From Georgenia muralis (GTDB taxonomy: Bacteria; Actinomycetota; Actinomycetes; Actinomycetales; Actinomycetaceae): a stretch of 64,000 bases of DNA. How positions within the stretch are numbered: the first letter of the stretch is position 1; each line of letters starts with the position of its first letter. The notes beneath the pieces were generated by a model, which worked only from the letters and a program-made list of their open reading frames with translations, made no database searches and was not told where the DNA came from. A program made the translations under genes and the position numbers. This document shows, in pieces, positions 26,322-35,045 of this stretch. The stretch spans positions 744,001-808,000 of the forward strand of contig NZ_RKRA01000001.1 in assembly GCF_003814705.1 (NCBI RefSeq), given 5' to 3'.

Positions 26322-28637
26322 TCACCCAGACATCGTGTTCAGCACGAACACGTACACCTCGTCGATGACCGCACCGGTCTGCGGGTCGTGGATCGGCGCC
26401 CACGAGATGTTGATCTCCGCCGTGCGCGACGACCCGCTCCACGCCACCGTGATCGCCCCCTGCAGCGCCGGCCCGATCACGTAGAACACACTCACCTGCT
26501 TGGTCAGCGTCGCCGCGATCGCCGGCTGGTAGAACTCGATCGTCGCCTTGCCCGACAGCGCGTAGTGCACGGTCGTGCCCCCCGTCGGCGGCACCGGCAG
26601 CGTCACCACGGCCGACCCCGCGTTCGGCGTCGCGCTCTGCGTGATGCTCTGCCCCGGCCCGGTGAGCGTCCACGAGATCTCCTTGATCACCTGGATGGCG
26701 ACGCCGAGGCTCGCGTGCGAGGTGATCGTCACCGTGGCCGGCGGCGGGGGCGGGGGCGCGGCCACGGGCAGGTCGATCGCGCCGTCGGCGTACCCCTCGA
26801 TCGTCACCGTGAACCGGACCGGCGCAGCCGAGGGGGCGGTGACCTCGAAGGCCTGCCCGAGGTACCCCACCACCGCCCCACCCGAGCGAACGGCGCCGAA
26901 CAGTGTGTGGCCGAGGTCGGCGTCGCGCGCCCGGATCGTCACAGCCGTCCGGACCCCCTTCTTGAGCGTGCTCGGCTCCGCCTCGAGGTCCATCCGTCCG
27001 CGCGTGACGTGCACGGCCGGGCTCTCGCCGACGGTCTGCCCGCACACGGTCTGCCGTGCCGTGACGGCGTCCTCCTCGGTGAGCTCGCCGACGACGACGG
27101 CGACCGTGCTCATGCTCGGCACGTCCCCCGTCACCCACACGCTCGCCCGTCGCTCCCCGTTGACGAACACGTGCAGCCGCGCCCCGACGACGGCGTGGCG
27201 CACCCACACGGTGCGGTTGCGTCCCGGGCGCAGCCCCTCGTCGATCCGTAGCGCGTCGGGGTCGCCGTGCCCCTGGACGGTGACCGGGTCCGAGACCCGC
27301 AGGTGCTCGGGCACGCAGCCGAGCTCGACCGTCACCTGGACCTCCTCCCCCGCCCGTAGCTGCCGGTTCAGCGGCACCCAGCCGCTCGCCGGGACGAGCA
27401 CCCACGAGGCGACCAGGGGCCAGTCGCCCTGGTCCGAGCGCACCGTGACCAGCGACCCCCAGGCGTTGAGCACGTGCAGCCACGACGAGCACTCGACGGG
27501 TGCGTCGAAGAACGCGGGCGGCACCTCCTGCTGACCGGTCGGACGGTGCACCCACGCCCGGTTCGACTCCGCCGTCAACGTGCACAGCTGCTCGGTGAGC
27601 ACCACCGCCGGGTAGGGCGGTGCCGCCGGGACCAGGGCGGAGAGGTCGCCGAGGACGTAGGTGTCGGAGCGGCCGGTGTCGGGCGCCCCGGCACGCCCGA
27701 CCACCGAGGTGCCGCCCGCCCCGCGCATCTCGAAGGTCAGCGCGGCGCCCGGCGCGAGCATCTCCGCCTTCACGCTCACCAGGCTCGGGCAGAGCTGGGT
27801 GTCGGGGTGCAGGCGCGGCGCCTCCAGAGGGGCCGCGGGGTCGACTCCGACGGCGGGTGAGGCCGCGCTCGAGAGCCCGAGCCGCAGCAGCTCGTTCGTG
27901 ACGGTGAACGTCGCCGGCGCGTGGGCGGCGCCGGGCAGGTTCGCCCAGAAACTCTCCGCGACAGCCGCGTACTCGTGCGTGGTCCCGCCGGTGTGCAGGT
28001 GCACGTGGCAGCCGGGCACAGCGCCGACGACGAGCACCGCACCGGCGCACTCGTGCACCGGACCGACGATCGACGGCGCGCCGGGCTGCTCCTCGCGGCT
28101 GAACCGCTCCTCGGCGGGCAGGCCCCGCCCGGGCGGGCTCTCCACCACCGACCCGTCCGGCCGTTGCGCCGACTGGGTGACCTGGACCTCGGAACCGGCA
28201 TCGATCCGGTCGCTCACCCGCACCTCGAGGGTGGGACCGTCACTGACGCCGGAGCCGACCTCCCGGCCGCCGTCGACGATCGTCACCTCCGCGCCCGGGA
28301 ACAGCCCGCCGACGGCGATCCAGTCCGCCGCGGTGTGCACCGGGCTGAGGACGACGGGCGGGTCGAGCCGATCGGGTATGCCGAGGACCACTTGCGGGGT
28401 GCTCGGCGGGCTCGTCTCCCCGCCGAGGCTCCACGTCGCGGTGACGACGGCGCCCGCCGGCAGGGCCCCGGCCGGCACGTGGATCCGGACCGAGTTGGAG
28501 CCGGCCACGCCGACCAGCGCCGACGGCGCCCCGCCCACGAGGAGCTCGACGGCGGCCGAGGGCAGCACGTGGTCGACCGTGACCGTGCTGGAGAGGGTGG
28601 TGATCGGTCCGCGCAGCGCGGGTGGGATGAGCGGCAT
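26322..28637 (-). CDS. Large hypothetical protein of repeated Ig-like beta-sandwich domains
   Basis: 771 residues from the ATG at 28637 (RBS gaggcagg); a GTG at 28664 would add nine residues. It has no signal peptide and no membrane helix. It consists of successive 80-100-residue beta-rich modules with phrases such as SVRIHVPAGALPAGAVVTATW, PAVVLTEQLC and ATVTITSHASLGVAIQV, resembling bacterial Ig-like or fibronectin-like folds. Cys residues are few. It is divergent from the polysaccharide operon leader. Function unknown; a carbohydrate- or surface-binding role would fit the neighbourhood but is not shown. Confidence 0.65.
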   Translation of the reverse strand: MPLIPPALRGPITTLSSTVTVDHVLPSAAVELLVGGAPSALVGVAGSNSVRIHVPAGALPAGAVVTATWSLGGETSPPSTPQVVLGIPDRLDPPVVLSPVHTAADWIAVGGLFPGAEVTIVDGGREVGSGVSDGPTLEVRVSDRIDAGSEVQVTQSAQRPDGSVVESPPGRGLPAEERFSREEQPGAPSIVGPVHECAGAVLVVGAVPGCHVHLHTGGTTHEYAAVAESFWANLPGAAHAPATFTVTNELLRLGLSSAASPAVGVDPAAPLEAPRLHPDTQLCPSLVSVKAEMLAPGAALTFEMRGAGGTSVVGRAGAPDTGRSDTYVLGDLSALVPAAPPYPAVVLTEQLCTLTAESNRAWVHRPTGQQEVPPAFFDAPVECSSWLHVLNAWGSLVTVRSDQGDWPLVASWVLVPASGWVPLNRQLRAGEEVQVTVELGCVPEHLRVSDPVTVQGHGDPDALRIDEGLRPGRNRTVWVRHAVVGARLHVFVNGERRASVWVTGDVPSMSTVAVVVGELTEEDAVTARQTVCGQTVGESPAVHVTRGRMDLEAEPSTLKKGVRTAVTIRARDADLGHTLFGAVRSGGAVVGYLGQAFEVTAPSAAPVRFTVTIEGYADGAIDLPVAAPPPPPPATVTITSHASLGVAIQVIKEISWTLTGPGQSITQSATPNAGSAVVTLPVPPTGGTTVHYALSGKATIEFYQPAIAATLTKQVSVFYVIGPALQGAITVAWSGSSRTAEINISWAPIHDPQTGAVIDEVYVFVLNTMSG

Positions 28638-29404
28638 CGTCGTCGCCTGCCTCAGGTCGGGCACACCGGACCAATCTCCGGGGTGAGCCCTCAGTGTGGG
28701 CGCGTCGATGCCGCACCCGCGCCCCCACTCCCGGGGCTCGGTGCCACCCCCCGCGCGCCGCCAGTGCCTCGCTGCTCGCTTCGCGCCCCGCCCCCGGAAT
28801 CTGCGTGCGACTCAGGGCGCCCCCATTCCAGGGGAATATCGGCACGCATTTCGCCCCCAACAACGGGGCTCGGTGCCCAAGGTCACGAAAAGGAAACGGC
28901 CGCGGCCACGACAACGGAAGGTCGTCAGGCCCGGGGACGCCGGCTCTGGCTCTCGCACTGACGTGCCGGTGCAGCTGGCACCGGAGTTCGATTTCGTTGC
29001 CAGTACAGGGTTTTCGAACGCTCTGCACCCCCTACCGAACGCAACGTTCGATCGCCCGACAAGGCCCGGAACAGCACCCCCCGGGCTGCCTCTCCGTTGC
29101 CCACAGCAATCCACGCAGAACAGGCGCAATTCCCCCAGAAGAAGCGGCACCGTCGGTCCGGGGGCCATTTCTTGGGGTGGACAGGTCGACACCCGTCCCC
29201 CAGCATCAGAAAGGAGCAGGCACGCGGCGCCCACCTCCACGGACCCCGCGACCGGACCGCCGTCCACGCATCACCGGACCCCTCCGCCGCCTGCGAGAGC
29301 ACACGCGACCGCCCCGGAGCAGACCGGCGGCGGGCAAGTCCGACGAAGGGCCGACGGCCCTCCGTCGGCAGCCCGTCCACCGGAGCCCAGCCCCAGGAAA
29401 CGAC
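28638..29404 (+). other. Long leader upstream of the GT2 operon, no gene seen
   Basis: About 770 bp without credible coding potential; open frames here have poor codon bias and no RBS. It contains a duplicated 25-base motif, several C-run/G-run stem-loops (for example cccccagaag... to gggggcc near 29133-29165, and a ggggtgg to cccgtcccc pair near 29174-29203), and a pair of cgaacg/cgttcg palindromes near 29010-29052. It probably holds the operon promoter and a structured 5' leader. Confidence 0.5.
28721..28877 (+). repeat. Duplicated 25-base motif in operon leader
   Basis: Copies at 28721-28745 and 28853-28877 share the flanks gccccca and cggggctcggtgcc and differ only in about four central bases. 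Each copy can fold as a cccc/gggg hairpin. The conserved flanks with a variable loop suggest structure or protein binding rather than chance. Confidence 0.6.
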
Positions 29405-31246
29405 GTGCCTGAGAACCTCACCCGGCCGCACGGCCACTCCCACGCCTCCCGCCCGCTCACCTCCGACCGCCAGCTCACCCGCCGCGCCCTCCGTGAGCGA
29501 GAGGTGCGTGAGCGCGAGCGGTCCGCGAGCGCCCCGGTCACCGCGCCCACCCTCGAGCGCACCCTGCCGCGCCGGGGCACGGGCACGGACCGCGACGCCG
29601 CGCCCCGCCCGGCCGCCGCCCGCGACGCCGCCACCGACCTCACCCGCCCCTCCCCCGAGCGCGCCGACTTCGAGCGCCGCGCCGCCCGCGTCGGCCACGT
29701 CGAGCGCGACCTGCAGTCGCCGTCGCTGACGATGCTCGTCCTGCTCGCCACCATCGGCGTCCTGCTCTACGCCTCGTTCCTCCTGCGCCCGGAGAACGCC
29801 GGCGACCTGCTGCCCTGGTCGCTCGTCGTCGTCGCGGAGTCGATCATGATGGGCCAGGTCCTCATCTCCCTCTGGACCCAGCTCTCCAGCGCCCACGACC
29901 CGCGCGACTTCTCCTACAACGAGGCCCGCCGCCACCTGTTCCTCCCCACCGGGTGGGACCTCGACGCCCCGCTCGGCACCGACGCCATGCAGCTCGGCGG
30001 CACCGGCATCGCCGTCGACGTCTTCGTCACCACCTACGGCGAGCCGGTCGAGACGATCCGCACCACCGTCGCCGCGGCCCGCGCCATGCGCGGGCGCCAC
30101 GAGACGTGGATCCTCGACGACGGCCGCTCCCCCGAGGTCAAGGCCCTCGCCGCCGAGCTCGGCGTGCACTACCTGACCCGGCCGGACAACGCCGGCGCCA
30201 AGGCGGGCAACATCAACCACGCCCTCACCAAGAGCAGCGGCGACTACTTCGTCGTCCTCGACGCCGACTTCGTCCCCTCCCCCGACTTCCTCGTCGAGAC
30301 CCTGCCGTTCTTCGCCCAGGAGAAGGTCGCGTTCGTCCAGACCCCGCAGGTCTACGGCAACATCCACAACTTCATCACCCGCGGCGCCGGCTACCTCCAG
30401 ACCGTCTTCTACTCCCTCATCCAGCCGGGCAAGAACCGCTTCAACTCGGCCTTCTGCGTGGGCACGAACGTCGTCTTCCGCCGCGACGCCGTCGCCGAGA
30501 TCGGCGGGATCTACGCCGGCTCGAAGTCCGAGGACGTGTGGACCTCGATGAAGCTGCACGAGCGCGGCTGGCACTCGGTCTACATCCCCACGGTCCTCGC
30601 GGTGGGTGACACCCCCGAGAACATCGAGGCCTACACCAAGCAGCAGACCCGCTGGGCCACCGGCGCGTTCGAGATCCTCTTCCAGGCCAACCCGCTGCTC
30701 AACCGCCGCCTCACCGTGGACCAGCGCCTGCAGTACTTCGGCACCGCCACGTTCTACCTCGGCGGCGTCGTCACCTTCGCGCTGCTGCTCCTGCCGCCGC
30801 TGCAGATCTTCCTCGACCTCACCCCGATCGACGCCGGCCTGCCGCTGTGGCAGTGGGCGATGTACTACTCGGGGTTCTACCTCATGCAGATCGTCGTGGC
30901 GGTCTACACCATCGGCTCGTTCCGGTGGGAGACCCTCCTGCTGTCCACGGTCTCGTTCCCCATGTACATCCGCGCCCTGGGCAACGCCCTGCTGCGCCGC
31001 GACCGCGCCTGGCACGTCACCGGCCGGGCCGGCCGCGCCGCCTCCCCGTTCAACTTCATCGTCCCCCAGGTGCTGATGTTCCTCGCCCTGCTGGCCACCA
31101 CGGTCGTGGGGGTCTGGAAGGCCGAGTGGACCGGCGCCGTCACCCTGGCGCTGGTCTGGAACACCGTCAACACCGCCGCCCTGGCCGTCTTCCTCGGCAT
31201 CGCCGTGCGTGAGGGCGCCGCCCTGAAGAACCGGAGCACCCGATGA
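29405..31246 (+). CDS. Family 2 glycosyltransferase, cellulose/curdlan-synthase-like
   Basis: 613 residues. A basic disordered N terminus of about 95 residues is followed by two membrane helices (near TMLVLLATIGVLLYASFLL), a cytoplasmic GT2 domain and about four C-terminal helices. All processive synthase motifs are present: first Asp in WILDDGRSPEV, DAD in VVLDADFVPSP, SED in GSKSEDVWTS, and QQTRW, the Q-x-x-R-W chain-binding motif. No PilZ domain is visible. It uses a UDP-sugar to polymerise and extrude a beta-glucan-type chain. The GTG at 29405 follows a modest RBS (caggaaacg). It overlaps the next gene as ATGA. Confidence 0.88.
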   Translation: MPENLTRPHGHSHASRPLTSDRQLTRRALREREVRERERSASAPVTAPTLERTLPRRGTGTDRDAAPRPAAARDAATDLTRPSPERADFERRAARVGHVERDLQSPSLTMLVLLATIGVLLYASFLLRPENAGDLLPWSLVVVAESIMMGQVLISLWTQLSSAHDPRDFSYNEARRHLFLPTGWDLDAPLGTDAMQLGGTGIAVDVFVTTYGEPVETIRTTVAAARAMRGRHETWILDDGRSPEVKALAAELGVHYLTRPDNAGAKAGNINHALTKSSGDYFVVLDADFVPSPDFLVETLPFFAQEKVAFVQTPQVYGNIHNFITRGAGYLQTVFYSLIQPGKNRFNSAFCVGTNVVFRRDAVAEIGGIYAGSKSEDVWTSMKLHERGWHSVYIPTVLAVGDTPENIEAYTKQQTRWATGAFEILFQANPLLNRRLTVDQRLQYFGTATFYLGGVVTFALLLLPPLQIFLDLTPIDAGLPLWQWAMYYSGFYLMQIVVAVYTIGSFRWETLLLSTVSFPMYIRALGNALLRRDRAWHVTGRAGRAASPFNFIVPQVLMFLALLATTVVGVWKAEWTGAVTLALVWNTVNTAALAVFLGIAVREGAALKNRSTR

Positions 31247-31974
31247 GTATCCGCAAGTTCCTCTCCCTCCTGCTCGGTACGGTCCTCGTCCTCGGCGCCG
31301 CCGGGATCGGGTTGGTCTACACCTACGGCCGCGCCCACACCCTCCAGGCCCGCGAAGCCGTCGTGGAGTCCGACGTCTCCACCGTCGGCACGCCGTTCGG
31401 CGGCTCCATCCAGTCCGTCGCGGTCCGCGCGGGCGACACGGTGGTCGCCGGGCAGGAGATCCTCCGCGTCCAGAGCGCCACCCTCCAGCAGGCCCTGTCC
31501 ACCGCCCGGTTCAGCCCCGAGGGCGTCGGGTACCACATCGAGGGTGAGGACGTCCTGGTCTTCACCGCGACCGCCGAGGGCACGGTCGGGCGCGCCGACC
31601 TCGCCGTCGGCTCCTTCGTGCCCGCCAACACCGAGATCGCCACGGTCGAGGTCGCCGGCACCTCCCGCATCACCGCGCGGGTGCCGATGACCGCCGCGGA
31701 CTTCGCGCGCCTGCCCCTCGGCTCACCCATGACCGTCGTGCTGCCCGACAGCACCGAGGTCACCGCCGAGGTGTACGACGTCCAGTTCGACGAGACCACC
31801 GGCGACACGGTCGCCATCGTCCGCGCCCGCAGCGAGGACCTCGCCGCCGCCGGCACCTTCACCAACGGCGCGCCCGTCGAGGCCGAGATCCGCCTCGACG
31901 ACGCCGAGGGCTTCGGCTCCTGGGCCGCCCGCCAGCTCACCGAGCTCGTCACCCCCGACGGCGCCACCATCTGA
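31243..31974 (+). CDS. HlyD/BgsB-like membrane-anchored accessory protein for polysaccharide export
   Basis: 243 residues. A single N-terminal helix (FLSLLLGTVLVLGAAGIGLVY) anchors an outer domain with two half-motifs of the biotinyl-lipoyl-like barrel (GGSIQSVAVRAGDTVVAGQEIL and GTVGRADLAVGSFV), as in membrane fusion proteins and the accessory subunits of alginate and mixed-linkage beta-glucan synthases. It is translationally coupled to the synthase gene and 8 bp from the hydrolase gene. Likely it binds the emerging chain at the outer membrane face; this is inferred from family and context. Confidence 0.8.
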   Translation: MSIRKFLSLLLGTVLVLGAAGIGLVYTYGRAHTLQAREAVVESDVSTVGTPFGGSIQSVAVRAGDTVVAGQEILRVQSATLQQALSTARFSPEGVGYHIEGEDVLVFTATAEGTVGRADLAVGSFVPANTEIATVEVAGTSRITARVPMTAADFARLPLGSPMTVVLPDSTEVTAEVYDVQFDETTGDTVAIVRARSEDLAAAGTFTNGAPVEAEIRLDDAEGFGSWAARQLTELVTPDGATI

Positions 31975-31982
31975 GGAGCCCG

Positions 31983-34031
31983 ATGACCTTCCCCCGAACC
32001 TCCCGCCCCGCCCGCACCCTCACCGTGCTCGCCGCCTCGGCCCTGGCCCTCGCGGCGTGCACCGCCCCCGCCGACGGCGGGACCGACGACGCCGCCCAGG
32101 CCTCGTCCGACGCCGGCACCGCCGCGCCCGCCGACCTCTCCGCGGAGGCCGCCGCCATCGACGCGGCCGCCGCCGAGCTCCCCACCACCACCGGCCCGTT
32201 CGCCGGGGAGATCGCCGTCGCCGACGGCGTCGCGCCCCCGACGAACTCCTGGCTCACCCCGGCCGTCTTCGCCCCCGAGGACCGGCCGATCTTCACCGGG
32301 GTCCTCAGCGCCCGCCTCACCGGTGACACCCTGGGCCTGGGCCTGCCCCAGCCGGAGACGTCGGCCAAGGTCGTCATGGGCGCCCACCCTCAGCACGTCG
32401 AGCTCGCCCTGCCGGCCGACCGGTACGAGCTCGAGCGCGTCGACGCCCTCTCCGGCACCTTCGCCCACTACGACGGCGAGACGCTCACCGGCCGGGTCAC
32501 CCTCGCCGAGGGCTGGCCCTACGCCGCCTACGAGGCCGTGACCGCCCAGTCGATCGAGCTGCCCGCCGCCACCCAGCCGGCCGACGGCGGAGCCTCGGCC
32601 GAGATCGGCGGCATCACCTACCGCTTCGTCACCGACGCGCCCCTGAGCGGCACCACGCTCGAGCTGCCCGCGGGCGCCACGCTCGTCGTGTTCGCGGAGC
32701 CGGCCGGGTCGTCCGACGCCGACCGCGAGGCCCTCCTCGCCGGCGCCGTCCCGCTGGCGGGCACGTCCGTCGAGCACGCCGTCGCGGACGGCAACGCCAC
32801 CACCACGTTCCGCTACGACACCGGCGGCACGCCCACCGTCGTCGCCGCGCGCCCGCACCAGCAGCCCACGCTCAGCACCGACGGACGGGTGCTGGACGCC
32901 ACGATCCCCACGGTCTACGGCGACCTCGCCCTCGCCTCGGGCACCGAGGCGTCCTTCTCCGTCCCCGAGCTCACCCCGGTCCCCGAGCTGGACCTCAGCG
33001 GACTCACCGAAGACGAGCGCACCCAGGTGACGGACCTGCTCCGCGCGGACCTCGCCGGTGTCACCTTCGACGCCGCCGACAGCTACTTCGCCGGCAAGCA
33101 GCTCCAGCGCGCCGCCCAGCTCTACCTCCTCGCCGGCCGGCTCGGGCTGGACGCCGAGGCCGCGGCACTGAAGGACCAGATGCTCGCCGAGCTCGACCGG
33201 TGGTTCGACCCGGCCGGGTGCACCGGCACGGACGAGAAGTGCTTCGCCTACGACGACGTCCTCGGCGGCCTCGTCGGCATGCAGCCGTCCTACGGCTCCG
33301 ACGAGTTCAACGACCACCACTTCCACTACGGGCACATGCTCTACGCCCTCGGCGTGCTCGCCGGCGAGGACCCCTCCCTGGTGGAGCGCTACGCGCCCGT
33401 GGCCGACCTCGTCGCGTGGGACATCGCCGCGCCCGAGGAGAGCGGGGCGTTCCCGCAGCGCCGCGCCTTCGACGACTGGTACGGCCACTCGTGGGCCTCG
33501 GGCACCGCGCCCTTCGGCGACGGCAACAACCAGGAATCCTCCTCGGAGTCGGTCAACGCCTGGACGGGCCTGACCCTGTGGGCGCAGGCCGCCGGGGACG
33601 AGGCGATGGCCGAGCAGGCTCGCTGGATGCTCGCCAACGAGGCCGCCACCGCCATGGAGTACTGGGTCGCGCCCGAGCTGCCCGAGGGCTTCGGCGCCCC
33701 GTCGGTGGGGATCAACTGGCAGGGCAAGCGCGACTTCGCCACGTTCTTCAACGCCGACCCCGCCGCGGTCATCGGCATCCAGCTCATCCCCATGAGCCCG
33801 ACGTCGGCGGCCTACCTCGGCGCCGAGCCGGAGGCTCTCCAGGCGCTCGTGGACCACGCCGTCCCCGGCGGTGACCCCACCGGTCGCCCGCTGGTCGACT
33901 ACGTCGTCATGGCCCAGGCCCTCACCGACCCCGCAGCGGCCGAGGCGATGCTGGAGCGGCTGCCCGCGGAGCAGGTGGACAACGGCAACTCGCTGTCCTA
34001 CCTCACCGCGTTCGTGTTCGCGCAGAAGTAG
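31983..34031 (+). CDS. Glycoside hydrolase family 81 endo-beta-1,3-glucanase, predicted lipoprotein
   Basis: 682 residues with a lipoprotein signal (lipobox LALAAC, Cys near residue 24). The N-terminal beta-sandwich (NSWLTPAVF) and the (alpha/alpha)6 catalytic domain are recognisable: NDHHFHYGHMLYALG, then AFDDWYGHSWASG with the catalytic Asp, and GNNQESSSESVNAW with the catalytic Glu residues. GH81 enzymes cut beta-1,3-glucans by inversion. Co-transcription with a synthase suggests it trims or releases the chain made by that synthase, as BcsZ does for cellulose. The protein ends 22 bp before the convergent ribokinase gene. Confidence 0.9.
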   Translation: MTFPRTSRPARTLTVLAASALALAACTAPADGGTDDAAQASSDAGTAAPADLSAEAAAIDAAAAELPTTTGPFAGEIAVADGVAPPTNSWLTPAVFAPEDRPIFTGVLSARLTGDTLGLGLPQPETSAKVVMGAHPQHVELALPADRYELERVDALSGTFAHYDGETLTGRVTLAEGWPYAAYEAVTAQSIELPAATQPADGGASAEIGGITYRFVTDAPLSGTTLELPAGATLVVFAEPAGSSDADREALLAGAVPLAGTSVEHAVADGNATTTFRYDTGGTPTVVAARPHQQPTLSTDGRVLDATIPTVYGDLALASGTEASFSVPELTPVPELDLSGLTEDERTQVTDLLRADLAGVTFDAADSYFAGKQLQRAAQLYLLAGRLGLDAEAAALKDQMLAELDRWFDPAGCTGTDEKCFAYDDVLGGLVGMQPSYGSDEFNDHHFHYGHMLYALGVLAGEDPSLVERYAPVADLVAWDIAAPEESGAFPQRRAFDDWYGHSWASGTAPFGDGNNQESSSESVNAWTGLTLWAQAAGDEAMAEQARWMLANEAATAMEYWVAPELPEGFGAPSVGINWQGKRDFATFFNADPAAVIGIQLIPMSPTSAAYLGAEPEALQALVDHAVPGGDPTGRPLVDYVVMAQALTDPAAAEAMLERLPAEQVDNGNSLSYLTAFVFAQK

Positions 34032-34052
34032 CGGAACTCGCACCGGCCGTTC

Positions 34053-34958
34053 TTACCGCCCGAGCTCTGCCCGCCACGGGTAGGAGGCCTGGGCGCCGCG
34101 CCGGCCGACCGCGACCGCGGCGACCTCGTTCGCCAGGGTCACCGCACCGGCCAGGTCCGCACCGGCGGCGAGCTCGGCGGCCAGCGCGCCGACGAACGCG
34201 TCGCCCGCGCCCGTGGTGTCGACGGCCTGCACCCGGTGCGCAGGTGTCCGGACCACATCACCGCCGCGTTCGGCATGGACGGCACCGCCGGCACCGAGGG
34301 TCACGACCACCGACAAGGGTCCCAGGGCCAGGAGCGCGTCCGTCATCTCGGCCGGCGACATCCCCGTGGTCCCGCCGGGCACGAGGAAGTCGGCCTCGGA
34401 CTCGTTGACGACGAGGGGGTCGCAGAGCGCGAGCACCTCGTCGTCCAGCATGGCTGCAGGGGCCGCGTTCACCAGGACCCGTGATCCGGCGCGGTGCGCG
34501 TGCGTCGCGACGTGAGCGACCGTGTCCAGCGGGATCTCGAGCTGGAGCACCACGATCGCCGCACCCGCCCAGGTCGCGCGGCAGCCGTCCAGCAGCTCCG
34601 GTGTCATGCGGCGGTTCGCCCCGGGCGAGACGATGATCGAGTTCTCTCCGTCAGGGGTGACCAGGATGATCGCGTTGGCGCTCGGCAGGTCCGCGACGTG
34701 GAGCCTGCCGGTGTCGACGCCGGCCTCGGCGAGGGAGGTGCGGAGCATCTGACCGTAGGCGTCCGGGCCGACGCAGCCGATGAAGGCGACGCCGGCGCCG
34801 AGGCGGCCGGCCGCGACGGCCTGGTTCGCGCCCTTGCCTCCGGGCATCACCACCAGGTCCGAGCCGAGGATGGTCTCCCCACCGCGGGGCCGGTGGTCGA
34901 TCTCCAGGATCAGATCGGCGTTGGCCGAGCCGATGACGACGACGTCGGACTCAGACAC
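34053..34958 (-). CDS. Ribokinase/PfkB-family sugar kinase
   Basis: 301 residues. PfkB signatures are complete: VMPGGKGANQAVAAGRLGA near the N terminus and DTTGAGDAFVGAL with the catalytic Asp near residue 245. The GTG at 34958 is preferred because gaagga lies 7 bases upstream; GTG codons at 34964 and 34973 are too close to that RBS. It is the last gene of the leftward sugar operon. It phosphorylates a pentose or a ketose; true ribose is possible but the operon also contains ketose isomerases, so substrate is left open. Confidence 0.88.
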   Translation of the reverse strand: MSESDVVVIGSANADLILEIDHRPRGGETILGSDLVVMPGGKGANQAVAAGRLGAGVAFIGCVGPDAYGQMLRTSLAEAGVDTGRLHVADLPSANAIILVTPDGENSIIVSPGANRRMTPELLDGCRATWAGAAIVVLQLEIPLDTVAHVATHAHRAGSRVLVNAAPAAMLDDEVLALCDPLVVNESEADFLVPGGTTGMSPAEMTDALLALGPLSVVVTLGAGGAVHAERGGDVVRTPAHRVQAVDTTGAGDAFVGALAAELAAGADLAGAVTLANEVAAVAVGRRGAQASYPWRAELGR

Positions 34959-34990
34959 GTCCACTTCCTTCACTGGGCTCTGCTGGGATC

Positions 34991-35037
34991 CCGACAGACC
35001 GCGGGGTCGGGACGACCTGGCTTCCGCGGTCTGTCGG
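34991..35037 (-). terminator. Intra-operon stem-loop before the kinase gene
   Basis: A perfect 14-bp stem: ccgacagaccgcgg at 34991-35004 with ccgcggtctgtcgg at 35024-35037, loop 19 bases. It lies between the isomerase stop and kinase start and may reduce read-through or protect the upstream mRNA. Confidence 0.6.
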
Positions 35038-35045
35038 CGAGAGGA

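Noticed and set aside
28690-29240. Cyclic-di-GMP or cyclic-di-AMP riboswitch in the glucan leader
   Set aside because: I looked for the GEMM and ydaO core sequences and did not find them; the hairpins present do not match either consensus.
28696-29412. 238-codon open frame in the glucan operon leader
   Set aside because: Poor codon bias, no RBS, Pro/Arg-rich translation and several competing frames; treated as non-coding leader.
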